Shown here: piece by piece, positions 44,340-53,096 of the stretch
How positions within the stretch are numbered: the stretch's first letter is position 1
Layout of the letters: every line of letters begins with the position of its first letter
Source: Ruminococcus sp.
Lineage (GTDB): Bacteria; Bacillota; Clostridia; Oscillospirales; Acutalibacteraceae
Direction: 5' to 3'
NCBI GenBank assembly: GCA_017458105.1
Contig: JAFTGC010000017.1
Coordinates: 1-53,119 of the forward strand
Length of the DNA stretch: 53,119 bases
Position numbers and translations under genes: made by a program
The notes under the pieces: model-generated
Told to the model about the DNA's origin: nothing
Seen by the model: the letters and a program-made list of their open reading frames with translations, nothing else
The model's database searches: none

Positions 44340-45920
44340 ATGGCAAAAAACAAGAAGAAAAAGCTTGCTAAATACATTGCCCCTGCGGCGGCAGTGGTTG
44401 TAATCGGTGCAGGGCTTGCTATAGTATTGAATCTGCCGGATTCTTCCGAAAATCAGTCAACAGATGACCTGACAACGGCTGCCGAAATAAATGTTTCGGT
44501 TGACAAAAACAAGCTTCACCAGGCAGAGCCAAAGCTGGACAGCAATGGCGAGCTTAAAGAAAACGGCAAAGGAAGCCTGCTTTCGTATATACCGAGAAAC
44601 ATCAAAACCATAGAGGTTGAAAACACAAAAAGCTCTTACAAAATCAAAAGCTACACTCCGGTAACCAAAGGCACTGATGCCGACGGCAAAGAAACAGACA
44701 TAACCGATACCACCCAATACACAATAGTTGGATATGAGGACATAACCCTTCGTGAGGGGCAGGCGGACTCAATAGCAAACGATGTTGCCGCATTGGACTT
44801 TACAAAAATTTCATCAATTGACGGAAAAAATTCTGATGATTTCGGTTTTGACAAACCGCAGGCAACCGTTAAAATAACTTACGAGGACGACACAACTGCA
44901 CAAATAATTGTCGGGGCAAACGCTCCGACAAATGCAGGGGTTTATCTTAAATTCGGTACAAACGACACGATATATCTTGTGGACAGCGATTCGGTTGATT
45001 CACTGCTTTACGGACTGAACGACCTAGTCACACTGGATGTTACAACATCAGCCGATGACGGAGCAAACGCTTCTATGAGTACGATTGAACTCGGAGGCAA
45101 ACTCTACAGTGATAAGGTAACTATTGAGGCAAATACCTCTGACAGCACTGCTTCGTCAAACTACCTTATAACATCACCTATAAAAACCTACGGCGATGAT
45201 TCAAACATAAGTGAAATTGAGGCAGGAATCCGCGGAATTTACGCTGACTCTGTTGTCTATGTAAACCCTAAGCAAGCTCAACTAAAAAAGTATGGACTTG
45301 ACACCCCGTATGCAACGATTAAGGCAACCTACCCTGACGCTACTGTCAATTTGATTGCAAGCAAGCCAAACGACAAAGGGTATTGCAATCTTATGGTAAA
45401 GGGTGGCAATGTAATTTACAAAATCCTGAGTGATTCAATTAAATGGACGCAAAAATCGCTTGATGATTTACGCTCCTGCTACTTTGTTGACAATACATTA
45501 AACAGCGTTGAACAATGCGATGTAAAATTTGATAAAAACAACTACAGTTTTACACTGAACACCGAAAAAACAACGACTGTTGACGATGACGGCAACGAAC
45601 AAACAGCCTCTACTACAAAAGTTTATTATAAGGGCAAAGAAATCAACCAAGGTTCTTTCCAAACAGCATTTGATTATATGCACAGCTCGAGTTTTGAACG
45701 CAAAGAGTTTACAAATGTAAAACTTACTACCTCACCTTCAATGACAATCAGCTTTAAATATACAGCCGAAAGCGGTAGGGCAGACGATGTATTAAAGTTC
45801 TATGAAAAGTACGGCAAAATGTATGTTACGGTAAACGATGAACAGATTTCATATGTTTATACAAACAGTGCAGTTGACCTGCAAAAACTCTTTACTACAG
45901 CTTCAAAATCCAAAGCATAA
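44340..45920 (+). CDS. DUF4340-domain protein of the Gld-like ABC operon
   Basis: 526-residue protein with a lysine-rich start, one membrane helix (about 12-32) and an extracellular part with DUF4340-like repeats (about 110-270 and 290-500; 'DFGFDKPQATVKITYEDDTTAQIIVG' and 'KKYGLDTPYATIKATY'). ATG directly follows the stop of the GldG-like gene, with AGGAGG inside that gene. DUF4340 proteins are regular partners of these exporters, but their function is not known. Confidence 0.85.
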   Translation: MAKNKKKKLAKYIAPAAAVVVIGAGLAIVLNLPDSSENQSTDDLTTAAEINVSVDKNKLHQAEPKLDSNGELKENGKGSLLSYIPRNIKTIEVENTKSSYKIKSYTPVTKGTDADGKETDITDTTQYTIVGYEDITLREGQADSIANDVAALDFTKISSIDGKNSDDFGFDKPQATVKITYEDDTTAQIIVGANAPTNAGVYLKFGTNDTIYLVDSDSVDSLLYGLNDLVTLDVTTSADDGANASMSTIELGGKLYSDKVTIEANTSDSTASSNYLITSPIKTYGDDSNISEIEAGIRGIYADSVVYVNPKQAQLKKYGLDTPYATIKATYPDATVNLIASKPNDKGYCNLMVKGGNVIYKILSDSIKWTQKSLDDLRSCYFVDNTLNSVEQCDVKFDKNNYSFTLNTEKTTTVDDDGNEQTASTTKVYYKGKEINQGSFQTAFDYMHSSSFERKEFTNVKLTTSPSMTISFKYTAESGRADDVLKFYEKYGKMYVTVNDEQISYVYTNSAVDLQKLFTTASKSKA

Positions 45921-45932
45921 ATATTTAAAAAA

Positions 45933-45967
45933 CCGAAATTCCGAACAACCGGAATTTCGGGTTTTTA
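45933..45967 (+). terminator. Terminator of the Gld-like ABC operon
   Basis: A 10-bp stem (CCGAAATTCC at 45933-45942, GGAATTTCGG at 45951-45960) followed by GTTTTTATT. Confidence 0.85.
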
Positions 45968-45977
45968 TTATTTACAA

Positions 45978-46008
45978 CACAAAACACCCGCCTGCGAACA
46001 GGCGGGTG
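45978..46008 (-). terminator. Terminator of the starch-binding-like gene
   Basis: A 10-bp GC-rich stem (CACCCGCCTG at 45985-45994, CAGGCGGGTG at 45999-46008) with a 4-base loop, running into TTTTGT on the minus strand. Confidence 0.85.
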
Positions 46009-46042
46009 AGTGATTATTTAATTAAGAACAAGAAGTTTAAAC

Positions 46043-48220
46043 TTATTTCTTCTTAACTGTAATCTTGCAAGATGCTGACTTCTTAGAGCCGTCTTTAGCT
46101 GTAGCCTTGATAACAGCTGTACCAGCCTTAAGAGCTGTTACCTTACCCTTAGTGCTAACTTTAGCAACCTTAGCTTTGCTTGATGACCACTTAACTGCCT
46201 TGTTATTAGCGTTTGTTGGAGTGATCTTCTTAACTTTAAGCTGAAGTGTCTTTTTAACTTTAAGTGTAGCCTTTGTCTTGTTAAGAGTAATCTTTGTTAC
46301 AGGCTGAGTTACTGTAACCTTACAAGAAGCTGACTTATTAGAGCCGTCTTTAGCTGTAGCCTTTACAGTAGCTGTACCACGAGCCTTAGCTGTTACTACG
46401 CCCTTAGCACTTACTGTAGCAACAGTCTTTTTGCTTGTTGTCCATGCAACAGTCTTAGTTGTAGCGTTAGTTGGCTTAATTGTAGTTGTAAGTGTAGCTT
46501 TCTGCTTAACCTTAAGGTTGAGAGTCTTCTTGTTAAGTGTTACGCTTGTAACAGGCTGCTTAACAGTGATTTTGCTTGTAGCCTTGAAGGAACCATCAGC
46601 AGTTGTAACTGTGATTGTAGCTGTACCTGCTGCATTAGCTGTTACCTTACCTTTTGCATTAACTGTAGCAACCTTGCTGTTGCTTGTAGTCCATGTAACT
46701 TCCTTATTAGAAGCATCGTTTGGTGTAATTGTAGCTGTAAGTGTAACTGTGCCCTTCGGAGCAAGAGTCTTAGAAGTAGGTGAAACCTTGATACCTGTTA
46801 CAGGAACCTTAACTTCATCCTTAACTTCATAAGTTGTGCCAGGTGTAAGGTCATAAGTGCTGTCTGCATGGAAGTAGTTCCAAGCACCGCCGTATGTGAT
46901 TGTACCTGAAAGCTCGTTTTCTGCTGTATCACTCTCGTCAACGATATAGATCATGTTCTCGAAAGATTCAAGACCATCCGGGAAGTTTGGATCTTCACCC
47001 TTTTCAAGACCTTCAATAGCAAGGTCTTTAGTCTGGAAGTTCTTGCCCCAGTTGCCTGTTGCTTCTTCACCTTCTGCCGGCTTTACACCACCGTCAATAC
47101 CGTTGTTGAAGATGATTTTGCCGATGCCCTTAGCTGCATCAATGTAGTAAACATGTCTTGTGTCATCGCCAACCTTGATTTCTGTGCCGGCATCTCTTAA
47201 GAGATAAGATTCCTGCCATGATGGGTTAGCATCAGGCTCAGTCCACCAGTAAGCACAAGCTGCAGCGTTAGAAAATGTTTTCCAGCTTGTTGGCATTGCA
47301 AAGTAAAGTCTTTCTGTAGCTACGCCTGTTGAAGGGTAGTAATAACCGCCTTCTTTGTAAAGAACACCTGATGTAACATTATCAACAATTGTAGCTTCTT
47401 CCTTTGTTGTTGGCTCAGTAACCTCAACTTCAACGAGTTTATCGTTGATGTAAGCCTTTGCATAGCCGTCCTCTTCGTTAAGTGTAACCTTAACTGTTGC
47501 AGGAGCGTCAGCTTCTGTGATTGTTACAACAGCGTTAGGACCACCGAATCTAGCGTCGCCTGTAAGGTTCCAGTCGCCCTTATCCCATGCACCGTTTGTT
47601 GTAACCTTGAACTCGTACTCGCCTACAGGGATGTTTGTGAATGTGATTTCATATGTGCCATCAGCATTCTTTGTCATCTCGTTTGTTTTGTCTGCAGGAT
47701 CCCATGCAACACCGTTGCAAAGTTCAGCTGCGCCGGCAACAACATGGAAAGTTTCCTCAGGCTCAGTTGGCTTTTCTGCAGCTGAACCGTTAACAAGAAC
47801 TGTTACATAACCGGCTGTCTGTGTGCCTGTTACATTACCGTCTTCGTCCTTTACATCCTTTGTACCTTCAACTGTAAGGATAATTTTAACAATAGAATCA
47901 TCCTCAGGTACGATGTACTCAATGTTGTTGTTGTCATCAACAGTTGCACCGAAAGAAACATCCCAAGCGTCGTCTTCTGCAACCTTGATAATATACTGTC
48001 CGGCTGCTACGCCTGTGTATTCCTTAGCATATGTGCCGTCATCCTGTTTTTCAAGATGATTAGCTGCGGCTGCAGGATCCCAGTCGCCACCAAGGAAAGA
48101 ACCGGTGCCTACTGCTGTGTAGGTATGTGCAACCTCTTCAGCAGAAACTGAAAGACCTGCAAATACGGAGCAAGCAATCAGAGCTGCGAGAAGAAGGCTG
48201 ACAATCTTTTTCGTTTTCAT
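46043..48220 (-). CDS. Secreted carbohydrate-binding protein: two X25-like modules, CBM26-like region, three Big_2 domains
   Basis: 725-residue secreted protein with no catalytic domain seen. The signal peptide covers 1-27. Two X25-like modules (about 32-115 and 158-260) each carry 'WDP', 'M/L-x-DGTY', and 'G.Y.FKV...AWD', as in amylopullulanase X25 domains. A CBM26-like region (about 285-400) contains 'LYFAMPTSWKTFSNAAACAYWW' start residues and the 'IIFNNGIDGG' strand. Three bacterial Ig-like repeats of about 82 residues (about 480-725) end in KVTVKKK-type lysine tails. No dockerin, cohesin or sortase motif. Starch or alpha-glucan binding is inferred from module type. AAGGAGG precedes ATG; strong promoter. 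Confidence 0.85.
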   Translation of the reverse strand: MKTKKIVSLLLAALIACSVFAGLSVSAEEVAHTYTAVGTGSFLGGDWDPAAAANHLEKQDDGTYAKEYTGVAAGQYIIKVAEDDAWDVSFGATVDDNNNIEYIVPEDDSIVKIILTVEGTKDVKDEDGNVTGTQTAGYVTVLVNGSAAEKPTEPEETFHVVAGAAELCNGVAWDPADKTNEMTKNADGTYEITFTNIPVGEYEFKVTTNGAWDKGDWNLTGDARFGGPNAVVTITEADAPATVKVTLNEEDGYAKAYINDKLVEVEVTEPTTKEEATIVDNVTSGVLYKEGGYYYPSTGVATERLYFAMPTSWKTFSNAAACAYWWTEPDANPSWQESYLLRDAGTEIKVGDDTRHVYYIDAAKGIGKIIFNNGIDGGVKPAEGEEATGNWGKNFQTKDLAIEGLEKGEDPNFPDGLESFENMIYIVDESDTAENELSGTITYGGAWNYFHADSTYDLTPGTTYEVKDEVKVPVTGIKVSPTSKTLAPKGTVTLTATITPNDASNKEVTWTTSNSKVATVNAKGKVTANAAGTATITVTTADGSFKATSKITVKQPVTSVTLNKKTLNLKVKQKATLTTTIKPTNATTKTVAWTTSKKTVATVSAKGVVTAKARGTATVKATAKDGSNKSASCKVTVTQPVTKITLNKTKATLKVKKTLQLKVKKITPTNANNKAVKWSSSKAKVAKVSTKGKVTALKAGTAVIKATAKDGSKKSASCKITVKKK

Positions 48221-48268
48221 TTCTGAAAAACCTCCTTAAATAATTTTTTTGCATTAACTTGCATATTC

Positions 48269-48298
48269 ATTATATTATTTTTTAGGTATGTTTTTCAA
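48269..48298 (-). promoter_or_regulatory. Promoter of the starch-binding-like gene
   Basis: On the minus strand TTGAAA (48298-48293), 18 bases and TATAAT (48274-48269). The remaining part of the 341-base gap (48299-48561) is AT-rich, with no gene and only a weak 6-bp hairpin near 48514-48533. Confidence 0.7.
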
Positions 48299-48561
48299 CT
48301 GGCATTATTACCTAATTTAAAAAACTTTATTTGGTGAGAATGCCTAAAACAAACTATATTGGATTAACAAACTGAAAACACGAACGCTTTATTTTCAGAT
48401 TCCTTGCATAAATTGCACAAAAGTACAACAACATATTTGTTTATAATAACGAGCGTGACAATGATTTTTATATAAATTTGTAATAAAAAGCAAAAATGCC
48501 GTTAATTTTTTCAGAATAAGGGATTATATTCTAATTTTTTTCCTTAAGAAAGCTTATTAAA

Positions 48562-49485
48562 TCACGCCTTAAGTTTGCGGATGTTTTCCACGGCAATTTC
48601 ACCGTCGGCTTTTATAGCCCTTTTTAGTTCGTCAAGGTTATCAAAACGCTTTTCTTCCCTGTGAAAGAACAAGAGCCTCACATCTATATCCAAACCGTAG
48701 AGGTCGCCGCCGCTGTAATTCGGCAGCCAAGTTTCCGAAAGCGGTTCATACTCGCCGACTGTCGGCTTTACTCCTATATTGGTAACACCTGCGTATGATT
48801 CGCCGTTTACCGAAACTATGCTGGTATATACTCCGTATTTTGGCAAGAGCATACCTTTGGGGAGCGGTTGATTGATTGTGGGGGTTTCGAGCATTCTGCC
48901 GATATGGTTGCCCTCTTCAATAATACTATGATAGCCAAAGCGGTGGTCAAGGAGCCTATTTGCCTCTTCTATTTTGCCGTCCTTGAGCAGGTTGCGTATC
49001 CTTGTACTACTTACGGGACTGCCCCCGATTATCACCGGATGAACCACCCTTACTCCTATATTATACTTACTGCAAATCACCTTAAGAACATCACTGTCGG
49101 CGACTCCGCCTTTGCCAAAGTGATAATTAAAACCGCAGAACACATACCGAGCATTAAACCGTTTTACCAAAACTTCTTTAACAAAGTCCTCCGGCGACAA
49201 ATCCTTAATTGAAGAAAAATCATCCTCAAAAATAATTTGCACTCCCATTTCTTTCATTATGTTATAGCGTTCTTCGTTGGTAGTAAGGTAGGGCGTCTGA
49301 ATTCCAAACGAGGCAGTCGGGTTTTCTTTAAATGTATATACCGCAGGCTTGAGCGAATTTTCGTCCGCACAATTAAGCATTGTTTTTATCACAACTTTAT
49401 GCCCCAGGTGTATTCCGTCAAAAAAGCCAAGTGCCACGGCAGTTTGTTCGCAAGATGATTGGGTCTTTTCAAATGTTTTTTTCAT
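48562..49485 (-). CDS. ribF: Bifunctional riboflavin kinase / FAD synthetase
   Basis: 307 residues. The N-terminal nucleotidyltransferase half has 'ALGFFDGIHLGHK' (FMN adenylylation, about 18-30) and 'GGSPVSSTRIRNLL'. The C-terminal riboflavin kinase half has 'GVTNIGVKPTVGEY'. It supplies FMN and FAD. It commonly follows truB but is here 14 kb away, next to a Nudix gene 31 bases upstream, with AAAGGAT before ATG. Confidence 0.95.
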   Translation of the reverse strand: MKKTFEKTQSSCEQTAVALGFFDGIHLGHKVVIKTMLNCADENSLKPAVYTFKENPTASFGIQTPYLTTNEERYNIMKEMGVQIIFEDDFSSIKDLSPEDFVKEVLVKRFNARYVFCGFNYHFGKGGVADSDVLKVICSKYNIGVRVVHPVIIGGSPVSSTRIRNLLKDGKIEEANRLLDHRFGYHSIIEEGNHIGRMLETPTINQPLPKGMLLPKYGVYTSIVSVNGESYAGVTNIGVKPTVGEYEPLSETWLPNYSGGDLYGLDIDVRLLFFHREEKRFDNLDELKRAIKADGEIAVENIRKLKA

Positions 49486-49516
49486 AAACTATCCTTTATA
49501 TGAATATAAATGTATA

Positions 49517-50065
49517 TCAGATTTTTCCGCTGTCGAGAAGATACTTAGCTTTCAGGATTGCAACCTGAGTTTTACCGTCTGCAATTTGATTGTTAAGCAC
49601 CATTTCAACCGCCTTATCAAACGGGATTTTTTCGACTGTTACAAACTCGTCCTCATCTAAACTTTGCTCGCCGTAATCGTCGGTAACACGGCAGATATAC
49701 ATATGTACAAGTTCGTCTGAATATGCACACAAGCCGATATAACTCCCCAGCGTCATAAAGCTGTAGCCGTCGGCACCTGTTTCTTCTTTTAGCTCACGCT
49801 TGCAGTTTTCAAGCGGAGTTTCGCCCTTTTCGAGCTTGCCGGCGGGGATTTCGAGCAAAGTCTGGCGGAAAGAATACCGGTACTGCCTGACCATTAATAT
49901 GTGATTATCACTTGTAATTGGCACTACACAAACCGCACCGTTATGCTTATTGTACTCTCTGACAGAAGTATTGCCGTCGGGCAGAAGAACTTCGTCACGG
50001 TATATTTTCAGCAGAACTCCGTCATACACTTGTTCTGATGATATTGTTTTTTCTTCAAGATTCAT
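49517..50065 (-). CDS. Nudix hydrolase, ADP-ribose pyrophosphatase type
   Basis: 182 residues. The Nudix box GX5EX7REUXEEXGU is complete ('GKLEKGETPLENCKRELKEETG', about 95-118). The flanking 'VRQYRYSFRQTLLEIPAGK' is typical of the ADP-ribose pyrophosphatase branch, which splits ADP-ribose to AMP and ribose 5-phosphate. ATG 50065 is preferred (GTGAGG upstream); a GTG at 50077 is in frame. It forms a unit with ribF and is divergent from the M14 gene. Confidence 0.93.
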   Translation of the reverse strand: MNLEEKTISSEQVYDGVLLKIYRDEVLLPDGNTSVREYNKHNGAVCVVPITSDNHILMVRQYRYSFRQTLLEIPAGKLEKGETPLENCKRELKEETGADGYSFMTLGSYIGLCAYSDELVHMYICRVTDDYGEQSLDEDEFVTVEKIPFDKAVEMVLNNQIADGKTQVAILKAKYLLDSGKI

Positions 50066-50100
50066 AATTTTCCTCACAAATTTATTTTTAGGGTGATTTA

Positions 50101-50988
50101 ATGTTTGGTTTTTATCCGAATGAACGCAACAGAACTGCTTTTTATCAATCTGTCGCAGATGAATTTCCGTTTGTAAAAAAGGAGGTAATCGGCACCAGCC
50201 TTGTCGGTCGGGAGATTGCGTCCTTTACCGTTGGAAACCTCGACAAGCGTGTTATAATTGCAGCCGCTTTCCACGGCAGTGAATGGCTGACTGCCAACAT
50301 TGCGTTGCACTTTCTGTGGGATTTGTGCTGTTGTATTAAAAACAGCGAGCCTGTCGGCGGACTGCACCTTGGCAGTCGTTTAAAAAAACGAGGGATTTCG
50401 ATTGTACCTTGCGTAAATCCCGACGGTGTTGAAATCAACCTCAGCGGAGCCGACTCAGCCGGAAGATATTCAGCTCTGATAAACAGCCTAACACACGAGC
50501 CATACCGATGGCAGGCAAACGCAAGGGGCGTTGACCTTAACCACAATTTTCCTGCAAATTGGGAGGTAATCCACCGCCGTGAACAGGATATGGGCATTAC
50601 CAAACCATCGTCAACCCGATACGGCGGAGAGCGTCCTGCCTCCGAGCCTGAAACCGTTGCCCTTATGAACTACATAAACGAAAACAACTTCACCCGTGCC
50701 TATGCACTGCACAGCCAAGGGCGTGAAATTTACTATAGTTTTGGCAAAAACACACCAAAGCCGAGCAACACAATGAGCCGTGTGCTGTCAATTGCGAGCG
50801 GTTACAAAACAGCAAAACCGCCCCTTATTGCAGACGGAGGCGGTTTTAAAGATTGGTTTATTGAAAAATTCCACCAACCGGGATTTACTTTTGAAATAGG
50901 CGTAGGCGAAAACCCTCTGCCACTGACTGACGAAAGCCGTGAATACGCACAGCTTTTGAAGGCTTTGTGTCTTACAACTATAATTTAA
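50101..50988 (+). CDS. M14-family zinc carboxypeptidase-like protein
   Basis: 295 residues with no signal peptide. Zinc ligands His58 and Glu61 (HGSE) and His204 (ALHSQG), substrate-binding Arg142 in 'RGVDLNHNFPANW' and catalytic Glu265 ('FTFEIG') are all present. The branch resembles gamma-D-glutamyl-diamino-acid peptidases (spore or cell-wall peptide processing), though lacking the LysM domains. GGGTGA precedes ATG. Its stop overlaps that of the convergent asnB gene. Confidence 0.9.
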   Translation: MFGFYPNERNRTAFYQSVADEFPFVKKEVIGTSLVGREIASFTVGNLDKRVIIAAAFHGSEWLTANIALHFLWDLCCCIKNSEPVGGLHLGSRLKKRGISIVPCVNPDGVEINLSGADSAGRYSALINSLTHEPYRWQANARGVDLNHNFPANWEVIHRREQDMGITKPSSTRYGGERPASEPETVALMNYINENNFTRAYALHSQGREIYYSFGKNTPKPSNTMSRVLSIASGYKTAKPPLIADGGGFKDWFIEKFHQPGFTFEIGVGENPLPLTDESREYAQLLKALCLTTII

Positions 50989-52841
50989 TCAAGATTCGGC
51001 GTGTTGATTTTATCTTCACTGCCAAAATAAATGTCGTACCAAATGAGGAAGATATACACTGTCCACACTTTACGGGAATTATCCTCCTTGCCCTGGAAGT
51101 GCCTGTCAAGCCAATCAACAAGAATATCCGTGTTAAAGAACTTCTCGGCGGTCCGGCTTCTGAATACATTTTTTACAACATTATAGTACTTTTCATCCTT
51201 GAGCCATACTCTTGTAGGAACAGGAAAACCCAGCTTACGCTTTTGGGCGGTTTTCTCAGGCATTCTTCTGCGTGCCGCCTTACGCATAGCGTACTTGGTA
51301 TTTTCGCCGTTTACACGCAGGTTTGTAGGGATTGTTCTGGCAACATTGAACACCTCTTTATCAAGAAAAGGAACTCTCAGCTCCAGCGAGTTAGCCATTG
51401 ACATTCTGTCCGCTTTAAGCAGGATGTCGCCTGTCATCCACAGGTTTATATCAAGGTACTGCATTTTGGTTATATCGTCATAATTTGTAACTCTGTCGTA
51501 GTAAGGCTTGCAATAGTTCTGAGGGTCGGTTGCAATTTCAGGTTTTTTCAGCAGTGCCTGCTTTTGCTTTTTATCGTACATAAAGGCATTGCCGATAAAA
51601 CGCTCCTCGAGCTTTTTGCCACCACGCATAAGGTATGCTCTGCCCTTGATTTTAGGGAACTTTTCAGCCAATTTACCTATTGCACGACGAAGCGGAAACG
51701 GAACCACTGTGTATGGTTTTAAAGAACGCGGAACATTGTAGCAGGTGTAGCCGCCGAACAGCTCGTCCGCACCCTCTCCGGAAAGTACAACCTTAACATA
51801 CTGACTTGCAAGGTTTGAAACAAAGTAAAGTGCAATACAGCTAGGGTCGGCTAGCGGTTGGTCCATATAATACTGCACCTTTGGCACGGTACTCCAAAAC
51901 TCTTCACTGCCGATTAGCTTTGTGTGATGCTCAACGCCGATTTCTCTTGAAAGTCCCTGAGCCCACGAAATTTCATTGTACTTTTCGCCAAAGTCAAAAC
52001 CAACCGTAAATGTCTTTTGGTCGGCAAAATAAGTTGAAACATAAGACGAATCAACACCGCTTGAGAGAAAACATCCAACCTCAACATCGGCAATTTTATG
52101 AGCACGGATTGAGTCCTCGAAAACATCTGCAATTTTATCAACAGCCTGCTCCTCGGTAAGAGTATTGTCAGGGCTGAAAGTAGGCTCAAAATAGCGGTGA
52201 GTTTCAACCTTGCCGTCCTTGAACCACATATAATGACCCGGAAGCAGACAATATACACCCTTGAAGAAAGTTTCAGGCGGAACTACATACTGAAAAGAAA
52301 GGTACGAATCCAAAGCGCGCTCGTTAAATTCTTTCTTAAATTTTGGGTGCTGTAAAATCGACTTGATTTCTGAGCCGTAAACGAGATTTCCATCAATGAT
52401 TGTGTAATGCATAGGCTTGATGCCGAAGAAGTCACGGGCAATAAACAGCGAGCCGTCGGTTTTGTCGTAGACAGCAAAGCCGAACATTCCACGCAGTTTC
52501 GGCAAAACATCCTCGCCCCACTCCTCAAAACCGTGAAGAAGAACCTCGGTGTCGGAATCGGTATAGAACTCATACCCCTTGGCAACAAGCTTCTTTTTAA
52601 GCTCTTGATAATTATAAATTTCGCCGTTAAAGGTGATTACTTTTGTCTTATCCTTATTATATATAGGCTGAGTACCACCGTCAAGGTCAATTATAGAAAG
52701 ACGGCGAAACCCCATAGATATGTAATCATCGCTGAAAAATCCATCTGAATCAGGGCCACGGTGAGTAATGACCTTTGTCATCTTATGTATTGTTTCGTCC
52801 CTGTCAACAATCTGACCTGTAAATCCGCATATACCGCACAT
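50985..52841 (-). CDS. asnB: Asparagine synthetase (glutamine-hydrolysing)
   Basis: 618 residues. Cys2 of MCGICGF is the N-terminal nucleophile of the glutaminase domain (about 1-210). The synthetase domain has the PP-loop 'LSSGVDSSYVS' (about 245) and 'LSGEGADELFGGY' (about 350). It makes asparagine from aspartate, ATP and glutamine. ATG 52841 is chosen because Cys must be residue 2 and GAAAGGA is upstream; an in-frame start at 52892 would add 17 residues. Stop codons of asnB and the M14 gene overlap head-on (TTAA, 50985-50988). Confidence 0.96.
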   Translation of the reverse strand: MCGICGFTGQIVDRDETIHKMTKVITHRGPDSDGFFSDDYISMGFRRLSIIDLDGGTQPIYNKDKTKVITFNGEIYNYQELKKKLVAKGYEFYTDSDTEVLLHGFEEWGEDVLPKLRGMFGFAVYDKTDGSLFIARDFFGIKPMHYTIIDGNLVYGSEIKSILQHPKFKKEFNERALDSYLSFQYVVPPETFFKGVYCLLPGHYMWFKDGKVETHRYFEPTFSPDNTLTEEQAVDKIADVFEDSIRAHKIADVEVGCFLSSGVDSSYVSTYFADQKTFTVGFDFGEKYNEISWAQGLSREIGVEHHTKLIGSEEFWSTVPKVQYYMDQPLADPSCIALYFVSNLASQYVKVVLSGEGADELFGGYTCYNVPRSLKPYTVVPFPLRRAIGKLAEKFPKIKGRAYLMRGGKKLEERFIGNAFMYDKKQKQALLKKPEIATDPQNYCKPYYDRVTNYDDITKMQYLDINLWMTGDILLKADRMSMANSLELRVPFLDKEVFNVARTIPTNLRVNGENTKYAMRKAARRRMPEKTAQKRKLGFPVPTRVWLKDEKYYNVVKNVFRSRTAEKFFNTDILVDWLDRHFQGKEDNSRKVWTVYIFLIWYDIYFGSEDKINTPNLD

Positions 52842-52922
52842 AGTTGAAAATCCTTTCTTTATATAATGGTATAGGCAAAAGCAAATTGCCATGCCTGTGT
52901 CTTTACAATATTTTACTGTTTT

Positions 52923-52951
52923 ATATTACCACAGATTGAACTCAACTGCAA
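52923..52951 (-). promoter_or_regulatory. Possible promoter of asnB
   Basis: On the minus strand TTGCAG (52951-52946), 17 bases and TAATAT (52928-52923). Leader about 75 nt. Confidence 0.45.
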
Positions 52952-52987
52952 GAAAAATCTGCTGACATATTTATACACACTGTAGGT

Positions 52988-53012
52988 TTACAATAGATGC
53001 GTTACAATAGAT
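52988..53012 (+). repeat. Two direct copies of an 11-bp sequence
   Basis: TTACAATAGAT occurs at 52988-52998 and again at 53002-53012 (period 14), near the presumed end of the insertion sequence. Such repeats can be transposase binding sites, or chance in AT-rich DNA. Confidence 0.5.
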
Positions 53013-53022
53013 AGAAAAAAGG

Positions 53023-53096
53023 ATAGCAAATAGGAAACTTCTGTGTTAAAGTTAATTTGCAACAACTATCCAAACAAAGGAGAACCTATTTGCTAT
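53023..53096 (+). promoter_or_regulatory. Inverted repeat that sequesters the transposase start
   Basis: ATAGCAAATAGG (53023-53034) is a perfect 12-base complement of CCTATTTGCTAT (53085-53096), which contains AT of the ATG at 53095. The ribosome binding site AAAGGAG (53077-53083) lies next to the stem. GGATAG (53021-53026) can alternatively pair with CTATCC (53066-53071), which would open the long stem. Confidence 0.65.

Noticed and set aside
48514..48540. Terminator after ribF
   Set aside because: AGAATA/TATTCT is a 6-bp AT-rich stem, and the T-run is on the plus-strand side, which is the wrong side for ribF.
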